Positions 24,113 to 33,148 of a stretch of DNA of 64,000 bases are shown piece by piece. The notes beneath the pieces were generated by a model. The model searched no databases. It was given only the letters and a program-made list of their open reading frames with translations, and had not been told where the DNA came from. The stretch lies in assembly GCA_038249195.1 (NCBI GenBank), contig JBBRWM010000011.1, positions 15,206-79,205 on the forward strand, given 5' to 3'. The first letter of the stretch is position 1. Every line of letters begins with the position of its first letter. The translations under genes were made by a program, and so were the position numbers. Source of the DNA: JAOUEA01 sp038249195 (lineage in GTDB: Bacteria; Actinomycetota; UBA4738; HRBIN12).

Positions 24113-24493
24113 GTGCGCTGGGTCGTGACGTTCGCATTCGTGCTAGGACTGCTTGCGACGCCCGTGGTGGCGCAGGCGCATCATCGGCCCACCAGCTATT
24201 GCAGTCCCACCGGCGACATCTGCCAGAGCACGACGAAGGTCCACGGGATCCGAACCCTGCGGATCTCGCTCGCCGCCCGCTACTTCGGGAGGTACCGCCT
24301 CTGCGTGACGGCGCCCGACGACACCACCGTGTGCAGGAGGTTCCGCGTCCACAGGCATGGCCCGATCTGGTCGTCATCGATCAAGTGGGCGGCGCAGTTC
24401 CCCCCGAGTGGCCACGGCAAGTACGAGGTGGCGTGGAGATCATTGCCGAGCAACGCCCGGGTGGGCAGGATCCTCGGCTTCCACGTCATCTGA
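24113..24493 (+). CDS. Small secreted Cys-containing protein
   Basis: 126 aa from GTG 24113 with GGAGG 7 nt upstream. A signal peptide (VRWVVTFAFVLGLLATPVVAQA) precedes a mature domain with four Cys (YCSPTGDICQS, LCVTAPDDTTVCRRF) that could form two disulfides, and an Ig-like strand pattern (RTLRISLAARYFGRYRLCV). Similar secreted beta-sandwich proteins are common in actinobacteria, but no name is warranted. Confidence 0.65.
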   Translation: MRWVVTFAFVLGLLATPVVAQAHHRPTSYCSPTGDICQSTTKVHGIRTLRISLAARYFGRYRLCVTAPDDTTVCRRFRVHRHGPIWSSSIKWAAQFPPSGHGKYEVAWRSLPSNARVGRILGFHVI

Positions 24494-24558
24494 GGACCGG
24501 GTGGTGGCGGGGCTCTTGGTCCGATGACCGTGGCGACCGCCACTGGAAGGAGCGTCCC

Positions 24559-25011
24559 ATGAGCAAGAAGCCCAGGCCCATCCTCATGCCGAGTGAGGTC
24601 TCAAGCAGGGTTGGGTTCTTCGACCGATTCGCGGGACTGTCCGCCAAGCTCGCCAGTCGCGCCCCTTTCTTCGCCTTCTGCCTGCTGCTCGTCTTCCTGT
24701 GGCTGATCCAGGGCGTGGCCCTCATCGTCTCCAAGGGGACGCACGCGTTCCTCGACCCCCAGTATCAGCTGGAGATCAACACAACGACGACGATCGTGAC
24801 GTTCCTGATGGTCGCCCTGCTGCAGAACAGCCAGACACGAACGGATCAGGCCACGCAACACAAGCTCAATGCCATCGCCGACGGTCTCGCCGACCTGATG
24901 AAGCATCTGGCGGACGAGCACCCGGATTCCTCCCTCGACAAGGACATGAGGGAGCTGCGAACGTCGGTGGGCCTCGAGACCCGAGAGAGCACGTCCAAGC
25001 ACAACCGTTGA
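24559..25011 (+). CDS. Low-affinity iron permease family membrane protein
   Basis: 150 aa. FDRFAGLSAKLASRAPFFAF followed by FLWLIQGVALIV and INTTTTIVTFLMVALLQNSQ is the typical Fet4-like small-protein pattern (PF04120-type), with two membrane helices. QNSQTRTDQATQHKLNAIAD and the tail LMKHLADEH form a cytoplasmic helix. ATG 24559 follows GGAAGGAG. Despite the family name, iron transport by such short bacterial members is not demonstrated. Confidence 0.82.
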   Translation: MSKKPRPILMPSEVSSRVGFFDRFAGLSAKLASRAPFFAFCLLLVFLWLIQGVALIVSKGTHAFLDPQYQLEINTTTTIVTFLMVALLQNSQTRTDQATQHKLNAIADGLADLMKHLADEHPDSSLDKDMRELRTSVGLETRESTSKHNR

Positions 25012-25073
25012 GCTCGGCGAGGGCGCGCGGCGGCCCTGCACGGCGGTCGCCCGGCGGGCGTTTGGGGGCCGGC

Positions 25074-25907
25074 CTAGGCCCTGACCGGATGGGCCATCGG
25101 CGGGACGTCCGCGCGCCCCTTCGCGTGCTTGGCCTCGTACATGAGCTCATCGGCCTTTCCGACCAGGTCATCGATGGAGCCCACGGCGTGGTCGAGCTGG
25201 ATGATCCCCACGCTGAAGTCGACGCCGACGGGCACCAGCTCCGAGCGGACGCGCGAGACGACGGTCTCGGCTCCATCGCGATCGGTATGGGGCAGGAGCA
25301 CCACGAACTCGTCGCCGCCGATGCGCGCGACGAGGTCGGAAGGTCGCAATGACGTGCCGAGAGCGGAGGCCACCGACCGCAGCAACTGGTCACCGGCGGC
25401 GTGGCCACGTTCGTCGTTGATCCGCTTGAAGTTGTCCAGATCGAGATAGATGAGTGACAGCGGCCCTCCGTAGCGACGCGACGAGTACATCTCCCTCTGG
25501 GCCACCTCCTCGAACCACCGGAAGTTCGCCACGCCCGTGAGCGGGTCGGTACGCGCGAGTGCTCGCTCCGTCTGGTGAGCGGTTCGGAGTCGCGACACGA
25601 CGATCACCACGACGACGAACACGCCCAGACGGGTCCCCGCGTTCCACACGGGGTACAGGCTGTGCGTCCCGCCGCTCGCGAGATCGCCGAGCAATCCCGC
25701 GGCCGCGCAGACGCCCGCCATCGCGAGGCCGTAGGCGCATCCCGCGTACGCGGTGGCGAGCAGAACGGGAGCGAGGTAGATGAGCGCGAAGCTGAGGTAG
25801 ACGCCGGTGGCGAAGTCGATCCAGCCGATGGCGACCGCCATGACCAAGGCCACGCCGAGGATGGCGACCGGGGACCGCCGAGCGAAGGAACGATCGAGAG
25901 CGTTCAT
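25074..25907 (-). CDS. Membrane-bound diguanylate cyclase (GGDEF)
   Basis: 277 aa. Three to four hydrophobic segments fill residues 15-105, followed by a GGDEF domain. ARIGGDEFVVLL is the active site, LDLDNFKRIND the metal/substrate motif, and RPSD five residues before GGDEF is an intact inhibitory I-site. It should make c-di-GMP with product inhibition. The N-terminal membrane part has no recognised ligand domain. No EAL or PilZ protein is encoded in the window. Confidence 0.92.
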   Translation of the reverse strand: MNALDRSFARRSPVAILGVALVMAVAIGWIDFATGVYLSFALIYLAPVLLATAYAGCAYGLAMAGVCAAAGLLGDLASGGTHSLYPVWNAGTRLGVFVVVVIVVSRLRTAHQTERALARTDPLTGVANFRWFEEVAQREMYSSRRYGGPLSLIYLDLDNFKRINDERGHAAGDQLLRSVASALGTSLRPSDLVARIGGDEFVVLLPHTDRDGAETVVSRVRSELVPVGVDFSVGIIQLDHAVGSIDDLVGKADELMYEAKHAKGRADVPPMAHPVRA

Positions 25908-26029
25908 CTGCGTACTAGGCGCTATCGACGCGCTCCGGACCCTCCTTGACGGACGTTCCGGGCTCGACGCGGGCGGCTGGGTCGCGGTACGGTCCCCGCC
26001 TGATCGCTGCCCGCAGGATGGAGGCCGCT

Positions 26030-26314
26030 ATGTACGGAACCGTGGCTCGCTCGCGAGTCAAGCCCGAGGATCGAGGGGCCTTGCGCAAGGTCTTCGAGCG
26101 GCAGAACACCGACGAGACGCCCGCGGGGTTCGTGGCCGCCTACACGCTCTTCGAGAACGACAGCGACGTCGCGTGGCTATTCGCCGTCTTCGAGGACCGG
26201 GCCACGTACGACGCGAACGCCGACGACCCACGTCAGAACGAACGGTTCATGGAGTATCGCGCGCTCATGGAAGAGGACCCTGAGTGGCACGACGGGGAGA
26301 TCGAGGGCATGTAG
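26030..26314 (+). CDS. Small dimeric alpha/beta-barrel (antibiotic biosynthesis monooxygenase-like) protein
   Basis: 94 aa from ATG 26030 (GGAGG 5 nt upstream). YGTVARSRVKPEDRGALRKV, AAYTLFENDSDVAWLFAVFE and DRATYDANADDPRQNERFME match the one-domain ABM/YgiN-like ferredoxin-like fold. These proteins are usually small dimeric oxygenases or stress proteins; no catalytic residues are diagnostic. A GCCCCG/CGGGGC hairpin at about 26319-26341 may terminate it. Confidence 0.65.
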   Translation: MYGTVARSRVKPEDRGALRKVFERQNTDETPAGFVAAYTLFENDSDVAWLFAVFEDRATYDANADDPRQNERFMEYRALMEEDPEWHDGEIEGM

Positions 26315-26399
26315 CGCGCCCCGAGCCTGCCGCCCGGGGCCCGTTGATCGGCCCGGGTGGCGAGCTCACGGCCTCAGGCGTGCGCCCATACTGGCGGGC

Positions 26400-26828
26400 A
26401 TGTCCGGTCCGCTTCGCATCACCCGCTCCGTAGTCGTCCCCGAACGAGAGCTGCGGTGGCGGTTCAGTCGATCTTCGGGGCCCGGCGGGCAGTCTGTGAA
26501 CACGGCCGACTCGCGCGTGGAGCTCAGCCTCGACCTCGCGACGACGACGGCGCTGGGTCCGACGCAGCGCGCCCGAGCGATGGATCGCCTGGCCGGCAGG
26601 CTGGTCGACGGGGTGCTCACGGTCACCGCCTCCGAGCATCGCTCGCAGCTGCGCAACCGCGAGGCCGCGCGGGAACGGCTCGCCGCGACGATCGCCTCGG
26701 CCCTGGCGCCGCCCCTGCCGAAACGACGGCCCACGCGTGCGAGCAAGGGTTCGGTGCAGCGTCGCCTCGATGCGAAGCGGCGTCGCGCACGAACGAAGAG
26801 CCTGCGTCGAGTGGACGACCCCGATTGA
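26400..26828 (+). CDS. arfB: Alternative ribosome-rescue peptidyl-tRNA hydrolase
   Basis: 142 aa. The release-factor catalytic motif G-G-Q is at 29-31 in SSGPGGQSVNTADSRVEL, and the C-terminus is a long Lys/Arg-rich helix (KRRPTRASKGSVQRRLDAKR) that in ArfB inserts in the empty mRNA channel. It hydrolyses peptidyl-tRNA on ribosomes stalled without a stop codon. CATACT (26387-26392) lies 7 nt before ATG 26400, so the mRNA is probably leaderless. Confidence 0.93.
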   Translation: MSGPLRITRSVVVPERELRWRFSRSSGPGGQSVNTADSRVELSLDLATTTALGPTQRARAMDRLAGRLVDGVLTVTASEHRSQLRNREAARERLAATIASALAPPLPKRRPTRASKGSVQRRLDAKRRRARTKSLRRVDDPD

Positions 26829-26973
26829 ATCAGCGGACCGGCTCCGCGACCGAGGAGAAAGGGCCCGCCTGCAGCGGCTGACCCGCAACGTGTTGCACCG
26901 GATGCTGCGCGGCTGAGGGCCGCACCCTCGTCGAAGGCGGGCGGTCCTCGTTCGGCTCACGTGGAGGGCCTCG

Positions 26974-27594
26974 ATGGCCGATACTGCTCCCATGGAACGA
27001 CGGGTCGGCCTCCTGCTCGCGCTCTGCGCCACGCTGTTCGTCATCCCCGCTCCGGCCTCCGCGAGCCTCACGTTCGCCTCCGCGACCCGAGCGGGCGCCG
27101 CCGCGGCGCCCGAGTACCAACCTGACGCGCGGATCAAGCTCTGCGGGCTCAGCACCGGCTGCACGATCGATCCGCTGCCGCACCCGTGGCACGGGAACGA
27201 CGTCTACAACACGACCGGTGCCAAGCAGAAGGTGAGCGTGCGCATCGACGACGGCGAGGGCGTCCGTTTCTGGATCCTGCTGCAGAACGACGGAACGCTC
27301 GCCGACACGTTCACGCTGCACGGCTGCAAGGGCAACCCGCGTTTCCGCATCAACGCCGTGATGATCGGAAAGCACAAGGTGCCCGACTGGCGCGCCAAGA
27401 ACATCACCAAGGGATTCACGCGAGGAACGTACACGTGGGCCGCCCCCGGGTCGGACACGAAGAAGAACCTCGTGCTCACGCTGAACATCGTGACGAAGAC
27501 GCCCGGCCTGCGGTATCGGTGCCCGATCACGGTGGTCTCGGGGGGTCCGAGCCCGGTGAAGGACACCGTGGTCGCCGTGATGACCACCTACTGA
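26974..27594 (+). CDS. Secreted protein of unknown function
   Basis: 206 aa. GGAGG 8 nt before ATG 26974. A signal peptide ends around PAPASASLTFASA, and the mature region has Cys in KLCGLSTGC, LHGCKG and YRCPITVV. A beta-sandwich pattern such as DGEGVRFWILLQNDG and YTWAAPGSDTKKNLVLTLNI is suggestive of an adhesive or Ig-like domain. The thioredoxin-like gene begins 2 nt after its stop region (ATG 27596), so they form an operon. Confidence 0.65.
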   Translation: MADTAPMERRVGLLLALCATLFVIPAPASASLTFASATRAGAAAAPEYQPDARIKLCGLSTGCTIDPLPHPWHGNDVYNTTGAKQKVSVRIDDGEGVRFWILLQNDGTLADTFTLHGCKGNPRFRINAVMIGKHKVPDWRAKNITKGFTRGTYTWAAPGSDTKKNLVLTLNIVTKTPGLRYRCPITVVSGGPSPVKDTVVAVMTTY

Positions 27595-27595
27595 G

Positions 27596-28048
27596 ATGAC
27601 ACCGTTGCGGTCCGGCGCCGTCGCCCCCGCGGTTCCCGGCGTAGCGTTCGGCGAGGGCCCGGTTGGCCTCTTCTTCTTCAAGGTCACGTGTCCCACGTGC
27701 CAACTGGCGGCGCCCACGATGCGCGCATTCGAGCGTGCCTTCCCGGGGCGTGTGATCGCCGTCGGGCAGGATCGCTCATCGGATCTGGAAGATTTCCGGC
27801 GGACGTACGGGATGGAGATCCGCGCCGTTGAGGACGCGCCCCCCTACGTGGTGTCCGACGCTTACGGGATCGTGTCCGTGCCGACCCTGTTCTTGATCGG
27901 CGAGGACGGGATCGTCCTGAGATCCGTGGGCTCCTGGGACCGCACGGGATTCAACCTGGTGGCGGAGACGATGGGAGAGCTCGTGGGCTCGGCAGCGCCC
28001 GTCATCTCGACTCCGGACGACGGTCTCCCGGCTTTCAAGCCCGGCTGA
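27596..28048 (+). CDS. Thioredoxin-fold (TlpA/AhpC-like) protein with CPTC motif
   Basis: 150 aa, no signal peptide. FFFKVTCPTCQLAAPTMRAF holds the redox pair Cys32/Cys35, and VSVPTLFLIGEDG provides the cis-Pro loop. Likely a thiol-disulfide oxidoreductase or peroxide-linked reductant. Its ATG lies 1 nt past the stop of the secreted Cys-containing protein, hinting that it helps form or protect disulfides in that product, although it would itself be cytoplasmic. Confidence 0.85.
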   Translation: MTPLRSGAVAPAVPGVAFGEGPVGLFFFKVTCPTCQLAAPTMRAFERAFPGRVIAVGQDRSSDLEDFRRTYGMEIRAVEDAPPYVVSDAYGIVSVPTLFLIGEDGIVLRSVGSWDRTGFNLVAETMGELVGSAAPVISTPDDGLPAFKPG

Positions 28049-28091
28049 GGCGGGCGCAACGCGCATCCGGTCTGAGTGCGAACGAGGGGGC

Positions 28092-29510
28092 ATGGACGAG
28101 TCGTTGTGCTTCATGACGGCCACGGAGCTCGCGCGCCGGATCCACGGGGGCGAGCTGTCCGCCCGCGAGGTCCTCGCCGCCCACCTCGAACAGATCGAAC
28201 GTTTCAACGAGGCGGTGAACGCGATCGTGACGCTGTTGCCCGAGCGCGCGGAGGCCGCGGCGCGTGCGGCCGACGACGCGTTCGCCCGCGGTCTGGCGGT
28301 GGGTCCGCTCCACGGGCTTCCCATCGCTCACAAGGACCTCGCGCTCACCGCCGGGATACGCACCACGATGGGGTCGCCGATCTTCGTCGATCACGTGCCC
28401 GAGGAGGATGCCCTCTTCGTCGAGCGGACCCGTTCCTCCGGGGCCATCGTGGTGGGCAAGACGAACACGCCGGAGTTCGGGGCCGGCTCGCATACGTTCA
28501 ACCCCGTCTTCGGGCTGACGCGGAACCCGTACGACCTCGGCAGATCGGCAGGCGGGTCCTCCGGTGGGGCCGCCGCCGCGTTGGCGTGCGGTCTCGTTCC
28601 CCTCGCCGACGGCAGCGACCTCGGCGGCTCGCTGCGGAACCCCGCCAGCTTCTGCAACGTGGTGGGGTTCCGCCCGTCACCGGGCCGGGTGCCGGTGTGG
28701 CCGGCCGAAGACCCCGGCGATCTCCTCGGCGTCGAGGGGCCGATGGCGCGCACGGTTGCCGACGCGGCGCTGCTCCTGTCCGTCATGGCGGGCCCCGATC
28801 CGCGCGTGCCGATCTCGCTTCCCGAGCCGGGTTCCCTCTTCGCGCCGCCGCTCCGGCAGGGAGACCGGGGCGTGATCGCGTGGGCGCCCGGGGCCGGAGC
28901 AACGATGCCCGTCGACCACGAGATCGAACCCATCCTCGAGGGGCAACGCGAGGTGTTCGAGGCCTTGGGTTGGCGTACCGAGCGCGCCTTCCCGGATCTG
29001 TCCGACGCGCGCCGCGTGTTCCTCGTGAAGCGGGCGCTCGCGTATCGGGCGCTGGGGCCGCTGATGGACGAGCATCCCGGACAGATGAAGGCGACGGTGG
29101 TGTGGAACATCGAAGAAGGCCGCCGTCTCACCGCGGGGGACCTCGCCGAAGCCGAGCGGCTGCACGCCGGTATCCGATCGCGTATCGCGGTCTTCTTCGA
29201 ACGCTTCGACGTCTTGGTCATGCCGGCGGCGCAGGTCCTGCCCTTCGACGCGGAGGTCGAGTACCCCACCGAGATCGACGGCCATCCCATGCAGACCTAC
29301 GTGGACTGGATGGAATGCTGCTGGTGCATCACCGTGACCGGGTCGCCGGCCATCTCGATCCCGTGCGGGTTCACGGCCGCTGGGCTTCCCGTGGGCGTGC
29401 AGATCGTGGGGCGGCCCGGAGAGGATCTGCGCGTGCTGCAGCTGGCGGAGGCATTCGAGGCCGCGACCGGCGTGGGAGCGCGCCGCCCGCCGCTGGTCTC
29501 CTCCGGCTAG
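28092..29510 (+). CDS. Amidase (amidase-signature family)
   Basis: 472 aa. The Ser-cisSer-Lys triad is visible: Lys in LPIAHKDLALT, cis-Ser in RSAGGSSGGAAAAL and nucleophile Ser in GSDLGGSLRNPAS. Length and the C-terminal SPAISIPCGFTAAGLPVGVQ suit stand-alone amidases rather than GatA (no GatB/C nearby). It hydrolyses carboxamides in the cytoplasm; the substrate is unknown. The 43-nt gap to the thioredoxin-like gene permits co-transcription. Confidence 0.92.
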   Translation: MDESLCFMTATELARRIHGGELSAREVLAAHLEQIERFNEAVNAIVTLLPERAEAAARAADDAFARGLAVGPLHGLPIAHKDLALTAGIRTTMGSPIFVDHVPEEDALFVERTRSSGAIVVGKTNTPEFGAGSHTFNPVFGLTRNPYDLGRSAGGSSGGAAAALACGLVPLADGSDLGGSLRNPASFCNVVGFRPSPGRVPVWPAEDPGDLLGVEGPMARTVADAALLLSVMAGPDPRVPISLPEPGSLFAPPLRQGDRGVIAWAPGAGATMPVDHEIEPILEGQREVFEALGWRTERAFPDLSDARRVFLVKRALAYRALGPLMDEHPGQMKATVVWNIEEGRRLTAGDLAEAERLHAGIRSRIAVFFERFDVLVMPAAQVLPFDAEVEYPTEIDGHPMQTYVDWMECCWCITVTGSPAISIPCGFTAAGLPVGVQIVGRPGEDLRVLQLAEAFEAATGVGARRPPLVSSG

Positions 29511-29523
29511 GCCGAGGCCGCTC

Positions 29524-30507
29524 CTAGGGGTGGGCGAGGCGGGAGAGCAGCTCGTCGCGGATCGAGGCCCGTGTGCCGAAGACCAGCAGGAACAAGGCCT
29601 CGCGTGCGAGCCGCTGCGCGTGATGGTCCCGCAGGATCCCGCGGCCGCCCTCCGTGACCGTCAACGCGCCCGCGGCCCGCAGGGCGAGCTCCGCGACGCG
29701 GGCGCGTGCCGCGGGGAGGGAGTCGGGTCCACCCGCGTCGAGCTCCGCGCGCACCTCTGTCAGCTCGTGGTCGAGCGCGGACGGACCGATGAGCGCGCAG
29801 CAACGCGAGATCACCCCGAGGGCGAGCGAACCGTTCGTCCGTAACCCTTCGGGGTCGCGCGCGAGCACGGCGTCGAGGGGCTCGGTCTCGACGATGCGCG
29901 CAAGGGGTACGGGATGATCCTGGAACCGCAGGGTCACGGTGCCGCTCGCGTCGGCCGCCACGGTGCGTTGCCGCACCACATCGATCGTGGCCGCCTGCTC
30001 GGCGTCCATCAGCACGCGCACCACCTCGTCTCCGTCGCGCGCTGCCACGAGCACGACGTCGATCAAGCCCCAACCCGTGACCCAAGGGGCCTCGCCGTTC
30101 AACACGAGGCCGCCCCCGGTGCGCTCGGCCGTGAGCACGGGCGGGCCGGCGCGTTCGCCCGCCCGCGCGATCCCCGCACGGACCACACCCCGGGTGAGCG
30201 GCTCGAGCCACGCGTCGCGGACCTCCGGCGGAGCCGTCGCCACCGCGCGCACGGGGTTGTGGTGCTGGATCCACACGAAGGTGGTGCTGAGGCAGCCGGA
30301 CGCGAGCGCCTCGATCACCTCGTTCGCCGAGGCGCGGCCGAGTTCGAGCCCTCCGACATCGCGCGGCGCGGCCATCCCGTAGAGCCCCGCCTCAGCAAGG
30401 GCGTCGAGGTTCCCGACCGGGACGAGATCCGCAGCGTCGGTCGACAGCGCCGCCGGGAAGAGCAGCTCATCTGCGAGCCTGCGCGCACGGTCCGAAGCGG
30501 TGGTCAC
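29524..30507 (-). CDS. Acyl-CoA dehydrogenase-like flavoprotein (short)
   Basis: 327 aa from GTG 30507. LYGMAAPRDVGGLELGRASA, NGEAPWVTGWGLIDVVLVAA and RARVAELALRAAGALTVTEG follow the acyl-CoA dehydrogenase order (N-terminal helical, beta, C-terminal helical domains). It is about 50 residues shorter than usual enzymes and a clear catalytic Glu is not seen, so it may be a divergent member or a flavin-dependent monooxygenase relative. TACCGT (30514-30519) lies 6 nt before the start. Convergent with the amidase. Confidence 0.78.
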   Translation of the reverse strand: MTTASDRARRLADELLFPAALSTDAADLVPVGNLDALAEAGLYGMAAPRDVGGLELGRASANEVIEALASGCLSTTFVWIQHHNPVRAVATAPPEVRDAWLEPLTRGVVRAGIARAGERAGPPVLTAERTGGGLVLNGEAPWVTGWGLIDVVLVAARDGDEVVRVLMDAEQAATIDVVRQRTVAADASGTVTLRFQDHPVPLARIVETEPLDAVLARDPEGLRTNGSLALGVISRCCALIGPSALDHELTEVRAELDAGGPDSLPAARARVAELALRAAGALTVTEGGRGILRDHHAQRLAREALFLLVFGTRASIRDELLSRLAHP

Positions 30508-30591
30508 GTCGGGACGGTAGCGAGGGCAACGAGCGAACGGCAACGAGCCGCCGCCGGGACCGGGGCGCGACGCGGGTAGGCTTCACCCCCC

Positions 30592-31140
30592 ATGCACCCC
30601 GACCCCGAGCCGAACGCGATCACGACGGAGCGCCCGACCCTGCATCGCTCCGTCGCCGAAGACGCCGAGGACATCTCGTCCTACCGAAGCGACCCCGACG
30701 TCCACCGGTACCAGGGTTGGGAGCGCACCGATCCCGATGGCATCCGCACGGAGATCGTGGAGATGGCCGAGCGCGCTCCCGGCGAGCTCGGCGGATGGGT
30801 CCAGTTCTCGGTGCGGGAACGCGAGAAGGGCACGCTGGTGGGCGACGTTGGCCTGAGTCCCGCCGACGAACCGGACGTGATCAAGGTGGGCTACACGATG
30901 GCGCCGGCGTTCCAGGGGCGTGGATACGCCACCGAGGCCGTGGCCGCGCTGGTCGGCTACGCGTTCGGGACGCTCGAGGCCGACGTGGTGCGCGCCTACG
31001 CCAGCGTGGAGAACGTCCCGTCGATCCGCGTGGCCGAGAAGGTCGGGATGAAGCTCGTCGAGCGGTTCGAACACGTCTACGGCGACGAGGTTTGGCACGG
31101 CGTGCGCTACGAGATCCGCCGCGAGGACTTCCGGGCCTGA
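30592..31140 (+). CDS. GNAT acetyltransferase (RimJ/RimL-like)
   Basis: 182 aa. DVHRYQGWERTDPDG, FQGRGYATEAVAALVGYAFG (acetyl-CoA loop) and RAYASVENVPSIRVAEKVGM are characteristic of RimJ/RimL-like N-acetyltransferases acting on protein N-termini or amino compounds. TAGGCT upstream of the ATG is 9 nt away, a weaker leaderless pattern. Substrate unknown. Confidence 0.87.
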   Translation: MHPDPEPNAITTERPTLHRSVAEDAEDISSYRSDPDVHRYQGWERTDPDGIRTEIVEMAERAPGELGGWVQFSVREREKGTLVGDVGLSPADEPDVIKVGYTMAPAFQGRGYATEAVAALVGYAFGTLEADVVRAYASVENVPSIRVAEKVGMKLVERFEHVYGDEVWHGVRYEIRREDFRA

Positions 31141-31145
31141 GGTCG

Positions 31146-31772
31146 CTATCGAGTCTGCGTGCTCACGCGGGCATCGTCGACGGCCGCGACGAGATCGCCG
31201 GCCCGCTTGCGCAGGGAGGCGCACGTCTGCACGAGCTCCGTCCTGCGCTCGGTCTCGCCGATCGCGAACGCGTTGATCTCGATGTCGGCGAGCGCCGCTA
31301 ACGTCGCCGCCTGGAGGGACGCCGCCGCGCTCAAGCCGTCGGCGGCCGTGTTGGCGTCACCGAGGCGCGTGACCTCCTCCGCCAGGCCCAGCAGATAGAC
31401 GGAACGGCGTGCGATCTGGAGCTGGCCATCGATGGTCGCCTCCAACGCGTCGCGGAGCCGCACGAGACGCGCCGTCCGGGCGTCGTCGGGATCGGCCCGC
31501 GTCCGGAGGATCCCGAGGAACGACGCGTAGGCTTCCGCGTTCGTGTCGGCGAGCTGCAGGAAACTCCCTCGCCCCACGTCCGCTTCGTCCTGGATCTCCA
31601 GCATCCGGGCCCCGCCGGGTTGGGTCCCCAGCCGCTTCAACGTCCGGCGTGCGACCGCGCCCACGAGCGCCGCCCCCGCGGCGCCGGCGAGGGCCGCGAA
31701 GACCTCGCTGGCCGGCGCCACGAGATCCGAGGCCAGAGCATCCAGCCACAAGTCGATCGGTTCTCCCACCAT
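31146..31772 (-). CDS. Cyclodeaminase/cyclohydrolase (FTCD_C-like) family protein
   Basis: 208 aa from ATG 31772 (GTG 31790 possible). The helical layout DALASDLVAPASEVFAALAG, then AALVGAVARRTLKRLG, DADPDDARTARLVRLRDALE and LADIEINAFAIGETER mirrors formiminotransferase-cyclodeaminase domains. These act on formimino- or methenyl-folates, but the canonical PTPGGGS loop is replaced by APASEV here, so catalysis is doubtful. Convergent with the GNAT gene with a 5-nt gap. Confidence 0.6.
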   Translation of the reverse strand: MVGEPIDLWLDALASDLVAPASEVFAALAGAAGAALVGAVARRTLKRLGTQPGGARMLEIQDEADVGRGSFLQLADTNAEAYASFLGILRTRADPDDARTARLVRLRDALEATIDGQLQIARRSVYLLGLAEEVTRLGDANTAADGLSAAASLQAATLAALADIEINAFAIGETERRTELVQTCASLRKRAGDLVAAVDDARVSTQTR

Positions 31773-31866
31773 CACGTGCCGCGTCGTCACGCGGCCAGCG
31801 TCCACTGGGCGCATGCCCCCGTCAAGCAGGCCGGCGTGGGCTCATCCGCCCGACCATGTATACGCG

Positions 31867-33009
31867 TCACACGAGAGCGGCGCCGGTCTCGGGGGCGATC
31901 CGTACGACCGAACGGACGACTTCCCCCGCGAGCATGGCCCGCACGCCCTCGGCCAGGTCGTCGTCGGTGAGGCGGAGCTCCCGCGTCACCATCGCGTCCA
32001 GGTCGAGGCGGCCGTCCAGGGACCATCCCAGCCACGTGGTGAAGTCCTCGACCAGGGGATCGCCGCCGTCGGTGACGCGAAGCTCGATCTTGTTCGGGTA
32101 CGCGGCGCGGTCGCCCCCGCTCCAGTTCAGCGTGACCTCGCTCGAGGGCGGCGGCACCCCTATGGCGACGGCGATGCCGCCACGGGCGAGCATCGAGACG
32201 GCCTGGCTCACCACCGCCGGCGCCCCCGTGGCCTCGAAGGCGTGATCGACGCCCTCGCCGTCGGTCAGCTCACGAACCGCCGATACGGGATCCGTCGCCG
32301 ACGCGTCGACCACGTCGGCGGCGCCCAAGCCGAGCGCCGCATCGAGCTTGCCCCGCACAAGGTCGACCGCGATCGCACGCCTGGCGCCGCAGACCAGCGA
32401 GCCCTGCAACGCCGCGAGGCCGATCCCGCCGAGGCCGATGACGGCAACGGTCGACCCGGCTCGGACCTGCGCGGTGTTCACGGCCGCGCCCACGCCGGTG
32501 GAGACTCCGCACCCGAGCAGACACACGCGGGCGAGGTCGGCCTCGCGCGGGACCGGGATCGCCTGCGCTTCGTGCACCACCGTGTGCGTGGCCAGCGTTC
32601 CAAGCGAGAGCGTCCCGGCCAGGGGTTCGCCGCCGGCCGCGAGGCGCAACCGTGGCGGCTGGACCCAGGCGTGGTCGCACTTGCGTGGCCTGCCGGAGCG
32701 GCACGGGCGACAGCGCCCGCACGGCACGGCCCAGGCCAAGACCACGCGGGTCCCCGGCGCGAGCCCCCGCACCCCAGGGCCCACCTGTTGCACCACGCCT
32801 GCGCCTTCGTGCCCGAGCAGCATCGGGAAGGGGGCGCCCCAGTTGCCGTGCTGGGTGGCCCAGTGGTCGCTGTGGCATATGCCGCTCGCCACCAAGCGCA
32901 CGAGGGCCTCGCCGCGGCCCGGAGGGTCGAGCAGGAAGGGCTCCAGTCGGGGCGCTTGCCCACGGGCTCGGACCACGGCGCCCAGGCCCTCCACCTGCTC
33001 GGCGGCCAC
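31867..33009 (-). CDS. Zinc-dependent alcohol dehydrogenase (MDR family)
   Basis: 380 aa from GTG 33009 (GGGGAG 6 nt upstream). Catalytic-zinc ligands are in GICHSDHWATQ and LLGHEGAGVV, and the structural-zinc Cys cluster in CGRCRPCRSGRPRKCDHA. The Rossmann motif GLGGIGLAALQG binds NAD(P). The layout matches class III/formaldehyde-dehydrogenase-like or mycothiol-dependent enzymes of actinobacteria. The substrate is not fixed by sequence. Confidence 0.9.
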   Translation of the reverse strand: MAAEQVEGLGAVVRARGQAPRLEPFLLDPPGRGEALVRLVASGICHSDHWATQHGNWGAPFPMLLGHEGAGVVQQVGPGVRGLAPGTRVVLAWAVPCGRCRPCRSGRPRKCDHAWVQPPRLRLAAGGEPLAGTLSLGTLATHTVVHEAQAIPVPREADLARVCLLGCGVSTGVGAAVNTAQVRAGSTVAVIGLGGIGLAALQGSLVCGARRAIAVDLVRGKLDAALGLGAADVVDASATDPVSAVRELTDGEGVDHAFEATGAPAVVSQAVSMLARGGIAVAIGVPPPSSEVTLNWSGGDRAAYPNKIELRVTDGGDPLVEDFTTWLGWSLDGRLDLDAMVTRELRLTDDDLAEGVRAMLAGEVVRSVVRIAPETGAALV

Positions 33010-33148
33010 GATGAGCTCCCCTCGTCTGCGCTGATGGCGACTGTAACAGCGGCGCCGGTGACGCCGAGACGGCGCCGGGCGAGACGAGCGAGGTTCGCCG
33101 GGCCGCGTTATCCTTCGCGCCACGCTTGACCCTGAGGAAGGAGCTGTC

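Noticed and set aside
28076..29527. 483-codon frame overlapping the amidase
   Set aside because: The amidase frame holds the complete catalytic triad; the other frame is Arg/Ala-rich without motifs.
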